13,974 nucleotides of DNA from positions 1 to 13,974 of the forward strand of contig CAZNRY010000107.1 of NCBI GenBank assembly GCA_964575675.1, in the 5' to 3' direction. Position numbers and translations under genes: made by a program. Source of the DNA: CAZNRY01 sp964575675 (GTDB taxonomy: Bacteria; Eisenbacteria; RBG-16-71-46; CAIMUX01; VGJL01). A model generated the notes under the pieces. The model was not told where the DNA came from. It searched no databases and was given only the letters and a program-made list of their open reading frames with translations. This document shows, piece after piece, positions 6,066-12,186 of the stretch; the stretch's first letter is position 1, and each line of letters starts with the position of its first letter.

Positions 6066-6860
6066 CTACCCGAATATCCCGCGCACGCTTCCCCCGTCCA
6101 CCGATATGGAGCAACCGTTCACGAACGCCGCCTGCTCTGAGGAGAGAAACGCGATCATCCTCCCGAGCTCGATCGGCTCGCCGAAGCGTCCCGCCGGAAC
6201 GCCCGCGAGATAGCGGCGCTTCGACTCGGCCATGTCGATTCCAGCCTTGACGGCCCGTTGGCTCAGGACTTCCTCGATGCGCTCGGTATTGTACGGCCCG
6301 GGACAGACGCAGTTCACCGTGACGCCGCAGCCGGCCACATCGTTCGCCAGCGATTTGGCGAACCCGATCACGCCGGGCCGGAATACGTTGCTCAGGAGAA
6401 GTCCGTCGATCGGCTGCTTGCCCGATGTGGACGTGATGAAGACGATCCTCCCCCATCCCCGCTCGATCATCCCCGGAAGCGCCGCCCGGGCGAGGCGGAC
6501 CGCGCTCATCAGGGTCAGTTGAAACGCCGCCTCCCAATCCGAGTCGGCGAGATCCTTCCATGATCCGGGGCGCGGCCCCCCCGCGTTCGCGACGAGGATC
6601 GAGAGTGGTCCCATGATGCGCTCGGAGTCCCGAACGATCCGTTCCGGCCCTTCGCGCGAAGCGACGTCGCCGACAATGCCGGCCGCCTTTCCGCGACCCA
6701 AGCGCGAGAGACCTTCAACCGCCGCGGCGAGTCTCGATTCGCCGCGGGCGCAGAGGGCGACGTTTGCCCCCTCCTCGACGAGCGCCCACGCCGCCCCCAG
6801 ACCCAGGCCGCTGCTCGCTCCCGTCACGAGAGCCGGTCTTCCCGTCAATCCCAAGTCCAT
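6066..6860 (-). CDS. SDR-family oxidoreductase with atypical SxxxR catalytic motif
   Basis: A 264-residue Rossmann-fold protein of the short-chain dehydrogenase family. The NAD(P)-binding motif TGASSGLG (13-20), the NAG motif (92-94), the active-site-region Ser (ITSTSG, around 143-147) and the C-terminal SVDGGSVRGIFG are present, as in FabG-like reductases. The catalytic YxxxK is absent: the aligned segment reads S157-N-V-F-R161 followed by PGVIGFAKSLA. A known FabG-like subgroup (I recall it as BKR_like_SDR_like, cd05344) lacks the usual tetrad and has such a sequence, so this is likely a family trait, not decay. Its reaction is uncertain. ATG 6860 has GGGAGG 6 nt upstream and gives the family N-terminus; the frame runs open to 6995, but that extension is not SDR-like. 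It is upstream of the TenA gene on the same strand. Confidence 0.88.
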   Translation of the reverse strand: MDLGLTGRPALVTGASSGLGLGAAWALVEEGANVALCARGESRLAAAVEGLSRLGRGKAAGIVGDVASREGPERIVRDSERIMGPLSILVANAGGPRPGSWKDLADSDWEAAFQLTLMSAVRLARAALPGMIERGWGRIVFITSTSGKQPIDGLLLSNVFRPGVIGFAKSLANDVAGCGVTVNCVCPGPYNTERIEEVLSQRAVKAGIDMAESKRRYLAGVPAGRFGEPIELGRMIAFLSSEQAAFVNGCSISVDGGSVRGIFG

Positions 6861-6900
6861 CCGCTGCCTCCCCTGCGAATCTCTCGGTCGCCGATCCGTC

Positions 6901-6930
6901 ATTGTCGCGCCCGGGCGCCGGGCCGCGCAA
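6901..6930 (-). promoter_or_regulatory. Possible promoter of the SDR-TenA unit with a palindrome in its spacer
   Basis: On the minus strand a TTGCGC hexamer (6925-6930) and GACAAT (6901-6906) are 18 nt apart, the latter about 40 nt upstream of the SDR start. The spacer contains the 12-bp palindrome GCGCCCGGGCGC (6907-6918). Both hexamers are mediocre and GC-rich palindromes arise by chance in such DNA. Confidence 0.25.
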
Positions 6931-7006
6931 GTCAGAGGAGGGAAAGGACCCGGGAGGCGTGGCCGCGACGGGCGATGCAGAGAGCGACGGGTCAACCCAG
7001 ATCGGC

Positions 7007-7035
7007 AAGGGGCGCGGCTTGCTGCCGCGCCCCTT
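7007..7035 (-). terminator. Hairpin terminator after the C25 peptidase gene
   Basis: A perfect 12-bp stem, AAGGGGCGCGGC (7007-7018) with GCCGCGCCCCTT (7024-7035), has a 5-nt loop and lies 32 nt past the peptidase stop. There is no T tract beyond the closing TT, so it may be a weak or factor-aided terminator, or act as an mRNA end protector. It could also shield the SDR gene from read-through. Confidence 0.6.
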
Positions 7036-7067
7036 CGGTTGCCGTCGGTGGTTTCGAAGCCGTCCGA

Positions 7068-10000
7068 CTAGCGGATCACGAGGAGCTTTCGGTTCAGCGA
7101 TCCGGCGTCGGTCGTGAGGCGATACCAGTAGAGACCGCTTGCGACTTCACGTCCCGCATCGTCGCGTCCAAGCCAGCTCGTCTCATGACGCCCGGCCGGC
7201 ATGATGCCCGACACGAGGGTCGCGACCTTCCGCCCCGTGACGTCGAAGATCGACAGGTCGATCCGTCCTGTCCGCGGCAGGTCGTACCGAATCGCCGCCT
7301 GGCTGTTGACCGGGTTCGGCCTGCAGTCCCCGAGGACGAGCGTCTTCGGAAGAGCGCCGTCGGCCACATCCGCGGGGTTCAGCCCGCCGTGCGTGATCTT
7401 GAGGCACCAGTCGTTCAGGGTCCCGAGGTCCACCCCCGCGTTGTCGCTCACCGTGAGACGCCAGACGCCGTCGGTCGGTTCCCCGATCATGGCGTCGAGG
7501 CTCTGGGCGGGCGTGAGCTGCGACGGGTAGTAACCGATGATGTTGTCCGTCGTGCCGCCGGTCCGGTTGTGCAGGATCACCGTACGACCGCTCGGGGAGA
7601 TCACCTTGACGATGAGGTCGCCCTGATAGGTGTGGGTGATCCTCACGTAGACCTCCATCGAGCTGACCGTGGCCCCGTTCATCGCGACCGTCATGTTGTC
7701 GGTCACACCCGTCGGGTTGTTGTCGGGTATCGCAAGATTCGGGTGCCGGCAGATCTCGTCCACCGTGGTCGGTGTGAGCATGAAGTTGACGTCGGTCAAC
7801 TGCTGGCCGCTCGTCAGGGAGACCGCCTGGGTCGCGGTCGAGAAGTTCAGCTTCGAGGCCTTGATCGTGTAGTCGCCGGCGAAGAGCCCCGGCAACGCGT
7901 AGTCTCCCTGCGTGTTCGTGTAGGCGCTTCCGCCGTTCGGAATCGCCTCGACCTTCACCCCCGAATGATCGGATTGGGCCGCCAGAAGCACACGGCCCGA
8001 GACCCCGCAGTTGCCGATCTCGGGCGTCGTGAGCCAGACCACCGCGTTCTGCAGGAGCTGTGGCCGCACGACCGCGTCCATGGCCGAGTAGTTGAAGGAG
8101 AAGAAGACGATCTGGCCGCCCTCGGGGGCCGGATTCGAATCGTAGGCGACGATGCTCGAGTTCGTGCTGTAGGACGACCAAGCGCCCACCATCACCGCAT
8201 CCGCCGTCGGCGTCAGGGCATCGTGGTCCCCGTAGTTCGCGTAGGTCATGGTGATCGGGCTCCCGATCGCGTTGGGGACCGTCGCGACGTAGTGCGCCGG
8301 CGCCGCGATTGTCACGTTGCCGCTCGAATCGTGGTTCCAGGTCGTGATGTGGAGCACTGTCTGCGCGAAGCTCGCGTCGCTCGAGTACCAGTCGTAGCCA
8401 ACCTCGCCTCCCTCGATCAGCAGATGTCCGCCGGCAAGGACCCAGTTCTTCAGCGCGGTCCGGAAGGCCGCATCGCTCAACGAGGTGATGTTCGAGCCGC
8501 TCGAGACGAGCAGGAGATCGTAGTTCTCCCAGGTGGCCGGATTCGTGGTCGCCATCGGCTCGAGGGTCGCGTTGTAGCCGAGGGCCTGAAGATCGGTCAC
8601 GATGTCCGCCGCGGTCTTCGCGTCTGCGGCGGCATACCCCTGCTCGATCACCTCTCCCGTCTTTTCGTCCAGCTTGGGCGCGCAAGCCCCTTCCTTGACG
8701 GCCGAGTCGTCGATCACGAGCAGATCGCCGATCGTCGGGTCGAGCCAGTAGTTCTTCGTGGTCGTCGGGCCGGCGATCGTCACATTGTCATTCGCCGGAA
8801 TGTGGTGCCATGCCCTGACGTTTACGACGTAGTTGAAGTAGGGAAGGGCCGGGGTCGTGTAGGTCCCATCGGCCGCGCTGCTCGTCGTCTGCGCGTAGAG
8901 GGCCATCGTGTCGCTGCGGTAGATCTTGATCGTCGCCTCGAGCGGCAGATCTGTTTCGTTCTCCAGAACCGTTCCCGCCAGGACGCCGCTCGGCGCCGGG
9001 GTGAGGTTGATGTTCAGGACGTTCGGGCCGTAGTTGACGAAGTACGGCTGCTCCCAGTGCTCGTAGCCGAAGAAGTCGACCTTCATCGTGTACGTGGCGC
9101 AGAGGATGCTGTCGGTGACCGCATAGTTGCCCAGACTGCTCGTCGTCGCGGAGAACGACAGGTTGCCCCCGCCGTCGTAGCCGTTCACGACGGCGCCGAC
9201 CGCGGGCGAGCCATTGGCATCTACATGGCCGCTCAACGTCCCGTATGCCTCGATGATCGGGAAGTCCTCCGTGTAGAGATCGTACCCGCTGACCGCGATG
9301 ATTCCCCTCATCGCGCCGATCTGCGTCGGCGTCAGAGGGAGCGTGCTGGACGCGGTGCTGCCGAAGGCGACCCCGTTCTGCAGGGCGTGAAGAATAAACC
9401 CCGCCTCGCCGACCTGGGCGTTCAGAACGCCGGGAAGGTTCAGGGCGAATGTGTCGGAGAGCCCGATGTCCGTCGTCACCCACAGGTCGGGGGTAGTCAG
9501 CGTTTGGGCGTTGACGTCGATCGGGACACGGAAGAGCTCCCAGGACTCGGCCGGGTTCTTCCCGACGATGTCGAGGGTCGGCCCGTAGGCGTAGTTCACC
9601 GTGATGTCGCAGTAGCCGTCCAGACCGGTCGTACCGGTCGCGGAGGCGTACCCCAAGCCGGCGGCCCACACGTCGATGCCGGGTTTCGGGGTCACGCCGT
9701 CGTACTCAAACACGCCGACGTGGATGACCGTCTCGACGTTGGCGTCGATGACGGTGGGGTCGATCGTGACGACCGCTGGGATGATCACGTTCAGATCCGC
9801 CTGGTAAGGCCTGCGGTTCTGCATGGTCACCACGAGGTGGGCCGTCCCGGGGGTCAGCGGCTGCGCCCAGATCGGGAGGGTCAGACTCCCGGTGTCGCTC
9901 ACGGTCCCCGCGCCGATCAGGACGCCGTCCTTCGTCAAACCGACGTAGCTCCCCGGGGCCGCGGTTACGTCGATGGAACTCCACGTCGTGAAGATCGTCG

Positions 10001-11840
10001 CCGGATGCGTCACCGGGTTCACCGGCGGGACTCCCATGTACGTCGAGAGCGATGGATCGCCCATCAGGTTGTAGATGTTCCAGTAGTAGTTGATCCGGGA
10101 CGATCCGGATTCGGTCACCGCGAGGTTCCCGCAAAAGATCAGGGCGTCGTTCGTCACATACCACTTGCTCATCGGTTCGCTGTGGTCATGGAAGATTCCA
10201 TCGTACCCGCCGATCTGCGCCGCATCGTATGTCGGATTGACGACGATGCTCGCCCGGTACCCGACCCCCCACCAGTAGTCCTCGTCCCAGTAGGTCGAGT
10301 TGCTGCCGCCGATGTAGCCGATCGCGCCCTTCCCCGAGGCCCGGAGCCAGGTCTCGGCGAAGCACTCGGCGATCGCGTAGCTGCTCGTGAGGCAGCAGTT
10401 GCCGACGACCAGCGGGTATTTCCCGTAGTTCGTCAGGCTGTTCACATTCGCCTGCGTGATGTTCGGGTCCGACCAATCGGTCGTGCTGCCGTGGGCCGTG
10501 TAGTTCGCGTAGCAGACGCCGTGGCTCAGGTCGGCGAGGATGGCGGTCTCCGATGACCCGGAAGTGGGATACAGGTAGGTGTGGCTCGAGATCCCATGGG
10601 CCGTGTTGAAGTAGTAGGTCGTGCCGTAGTTGATCTGGCCGTTCGCCCAGACGGGGCCGTACGTCGCGTCCATTCCGGCGATCATGAGCGCCTCGCCCAG
10701 GTAGCTCGGATCGGGCATCGTGAACTGGTCGTACATCAGGGTTTTGTCGAGAATCGCCTGCAGCTGCGTCGAATTGGTGGCCGAGAAACGGCCATAGTAG
10801 ATGTCCGGAATGTTGTTCGAGTCGATGTCGCAGTAGGGAAGATCGGTCGCATCGCCGCCCACGGTCCACGTCGGCATCTGAGCGACGTCGCCCACGAAGA
10901 GGACGAAGCTCGGGGCCGGCAGCTCCGGGGTGGCGTTATTGTAGAGGTTCCGGATATAGGTCTGGATCGTCGCTGTCGTCGTCCCGACCTGCGGCGTCCC
11001 CGTGACGCCGACCACAACGTGGAAACCCCTCTGCGTCTTCCAATTGACGAGACTCTGGAGCTGGGCTTCGAACTCGGGCGGGGTCACGATCACCATCGTG
11101 ACGACGTCCCGCACGAGATCGGGGTGCAGGTCGTGCTGGCCCCGAAACCCTTCGATCATGCCGTAGACGGGCCGGAAGAAGGAACTGTGGGTCGCGGCAT
11201 CGATCTCGGCTCCGAGGGCTTCATCGACCCCGTCGAAGCGGACGCGGAACTCGATCGAATCGAAGACCTCGATCCGATTCTCGCCCGGATAGTAGGCGAC
11301 CGGGGAGATCTCGATTCGGCCCAGATCAACGGCGCGAAGCCGCCCGAGGTCCGTCACGCGGATGAGCTCCCCGCCGACGCGCGCGGGCGCATAAGCCGTC
11401 GCGTCGTACCTGAACGGCCAGGTCGCCGGATCGGCGTTCTTGGGCATGCTCGGCTGCGCCGGGAAGAGGCGGCTCGTGATCCCGAAGTCTCCGAGCCGCA
11501 CCATGCGGCTCGTCGAGGAGACGACCTCGACACGCGGAACGGCGCCGCACGGGATCTCGATCAGCCGATTCATCATGGGGAGCTCCGGCGCCCCTTCGAT
11601 CTTCGAGCTGTGAAATCCCGGAATGATCAACCGCGTGAAGGGACCTTCCTTGGTCATCACGTCCAATGCGTCGATGTCCCCAACGGTTACGCGGTAAACC
11701 AAGACATCGCCCCGCTGCTCCACGAGGGTCAGTTCCGACTTCTCCGTCGCCATCGGTATGGTGCGAAGTTGGGCCAGCGTCGGAAGCGCCACAACCCCCA
11801 TAAGAAGGAGACCCAGGAACCCTACCCTCAGATGTCTCAT
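7068..11840 (-). CDS. Secreted multidomain C25 (gingipain-type) cysteine peptidase
   Basis: A 1590-residue exported protein. In order: signal peptide (1-24); C25 propeptide-like region (about 30-225); C25 catalytic domain (about 240-600) with His450 in YTAHGS and the pair Cys482-Cys483 in VVGNCCLTS; Ig-like strands (about 606-865); two CarboxypepD_reg-like modules (about 866-950 and 951-1035); an alpha/beta domain resembling class I amidotransferase/flavodoxin folds (about 1038-1272); a third CarboxypepD_reg module (1276-1357); a proprotein-convertase P-domain (about 1365-1483); and a FlgD/T9SS-like C-terminal Ig domain (1500-1590) ending SGLYWYRLTTDAG...KLLVIR. His450 and Cys483 are 33 residues apart, the same as His211 and Cys244 in gingipain RgpB, so the dyad looks intact. 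The likely role is extracellular or cell-surface protein breakdown after export. AAGGAA (11847-11852) lies 6 nt before the ATG. The gene is monocistronic, with its own control region and a downstream hairpin. Cleavage specificity cannot be predicted. Confidence 0.92.
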   Translation of the reverse strand: MRHLRVGFLGLLLMGVVALPTLAQLRTIPMATEKSELTLVEQRGDVLVYRVTVGDIDALDVMTKEGPFTRLIIPGFHSSKIEGAPELPMMNRLIEIPCGAVPRVEVVSSTSRMVRLGDFGITSRLFPAQPSMPKNADPATWPFRYDATAYAPARVGGELIRVTDLGRLRAVDLGRIEISPVAYYPGENRIEVFDSIEFRVRFDGVDEALGAEIDAATHSSFFRPVYGMIEGFRGQHDLHPDLVRDVVTMVIVTPPEFEAQLQSLVNWKTQRGFHVVVGVTGTPQVGTTTATIQTYIRNLYNNATPELPAPSFVLFVGDVAQMPTWTVGGDATDLPYCDIDSNNIPDIYYGRFSATNSTQLQAILDKTLMYDQFTMPDPSYLGEALMIAGMDATYGPVWANGQINYGTTYYFNTAHGISSHTYLYPTSGSSETAILADLSHGVCYANYTAHGSTTDWSDPNITQANVNSLTNYGKYPLVVGNCCLTSSYAIAECFAETWLRASGKGAIGYIGGSNSTYWDEDYWWGVGYRASIVVNPTYDAAQIGGYDGIFHDHSEPMSKWYVTNDALIFCGNLAVTESGSSRINYYWNIYNLMGDPSLSTYMGVPPVNPVTHPATIFTTWSSIDVTAAPGSYVGLTKDGVLIGAGTVSDTGSLTLPIWAQPLTPGTAHLVVTMQNRRPYQADLNVIIPAVVTIDPTVIDANVETVIHVGVFEYDGVTPKPGIDVWAAGLGYASATGTTGLDGYCDITVNYAYGPTLDIVGKNPAESWELFRVPIDVNAQTLTTPDLWVTTDIGLSDTFALNLPGVLNAQVGEAGFILHALQNGVAFGSTASSTLPLTPTQIGAMRGIIAVSGYDLYTEDFPIIEAYGTLSGHVDANGSPAVGAVVNGYDGGGNLSFSATTSSLGNYAVTDSILCATYTMKVDFFGYEHWEQPYFVNYGPNVLNINLTPAPSGVLAGTVLENETDLPLEATIKIYRSDTMALYAQTTSSAADGTYTTPALPYFNYVVNVRAWHHIPANDNVTIAGPTTTKNYWLDPTIGDLLVIDDSAVKEGACAPKLDEKTGEVIEQGYAAADAKTAADIVTDLQALGYNATLEPMATTNPATWENYDLLLVSSGSNITSLSDAAFRTALKNWVLAGGHLLIEGGEVGYDWYSSDASFAQTVLHITTWNHDSSGNVTIAAPAHYVATVPNAIGSPITMTYANYGDHDALTPTADAVMVGAWSSYSTNSSIVAYDSNPAPEGGQIVFFSFNYSAMDAVVRPQLLQNAVVWLTTPEIGNCGVSGRVLLAAQSDHSGVKVEAIPNGGSAYTNTQGDYALPGLFAGDYTIKASKLNFSTATQAVSLTSGQQLTDVNFMLTPTTVDEICRHPNLAIPDNNPTGVTDNMTVAMNGATVSSMEVYVRITHTYQGDLIVKVISPSGRTVILHNRTGGTTDNIIGYYPSQLTPAQSLDAMIGEPTDGVWRLTVSDNAGVDLGTLNDWCLKITHGGLNPADVADGALPKTLVLGDCRPNPVNSQAAIRYDLPRTGRIDLSIFDVTGRKVATLVSGIMPAGRHETSWLGRDDAGREVASGLYWYRLTTDAGSLNRKLLVIR

Positions 11841-11885
11841 CGCTTATTCCTTTCGGTGAATCGGAAAGCCACATGCCCCGATCGA

Positions 11886-11901
11886 AACTCGCCGGCGAGT
11901 T
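11886..11901. promoter_or_regulatory. 16-bp perfect palindrome in the peptidase 5' leader
   Basis: AACTCGCCGGCGAGTT is self-complementary over 16 bp. It lies just downstream of the minus-strand -10 candidate (11913-11918), about where transcription would begin, as expected for a repressor operator. The regulator is unknown. Confidence 0.4.
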
Positions 11902-12040
11902 CGACCCCTGCAATTGTATCGAATTTGGGGGCTTGCCGGTACCCCAAAGGCCGGCTCGCGGGTGGTCGAGAACTCGAAACGACCCGCTGGCGATTTGCCC
12001 CGGCGCGGGCTGGGGCCGCCTCAAATGATCATCGTCGTGA

Positions 12041-12071
12041 AGCAAAACGAATGTTGTGATACAGTTTTGCT
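12041..12071. promoter_or_regulatory. 8-bp inverted repeat bracketing the -10 candidate of the oxidoreductase gene
   Basis: AGCAAAAC (12041-12048) and GTTTTGCT (12064-12071) are perfect inverted repeats 15 nt apart. They enclose most of the extended -10 candidate TGATACAGT. The enclosed TTGTGAT resembles half-sites of redox regulators such as Rex or the CRP/FNR family, but no full consensus is present. Confidence 0.4.
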
Positions 12072-12186
12072 GAATGGTTGCGGGGACCGGCCGCCGGTGT
12101 TAGCCTGCAGGAAACGCCCGCAATCAACCGAGAACCGCTTTCCGACGCGCCGGCCGAGAGGCATCGCGCGTTGCGACCCAGGGGAA

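Larger units (their letters stand above)
11841..12186. promoter_or_regulatory. Divergent control region between the C25 peptidase and 2-oxoacid oxidoreductase genes
   Basis: These 346 bp separate two divergent genes and contain no convincing gene. Towards the peptidase (minus strand) TACAAT (complement of 11913-11918) is a 5/6 match to a -10 box, 73 nt before the start, without a good -35. Just downstream of it is the 16-bp palindrome at 11886-11901. Towards the oxidoreductase (plus strand), TGA-TACAGT (12057-12065) fits an extended -10 element inside a locally AT-rich stretch, flanked by an 8-bp inverted repeat (12041-12071). This leaves a 5' leader of about 115 nt before ATG 12187. Confidence 0.5.

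Noticed and set aside
6975..10556. Very long plus-strand open frame (1193 codons) opposite the peptidase gene
   Set aside because: Its translation is Arg/Asp/Val-rich and low in complexity with no family motif, while the minus strand encodes a coherent multidomain protein with a signal peptide and catalytic residues. It is a codon-bias shadow.
10581..12059. Plus-strand open frame opposite the peptidase N-terminus and running into the control region
   Set aside because: Same shadow effect; no ribosome site or recognisable domain.
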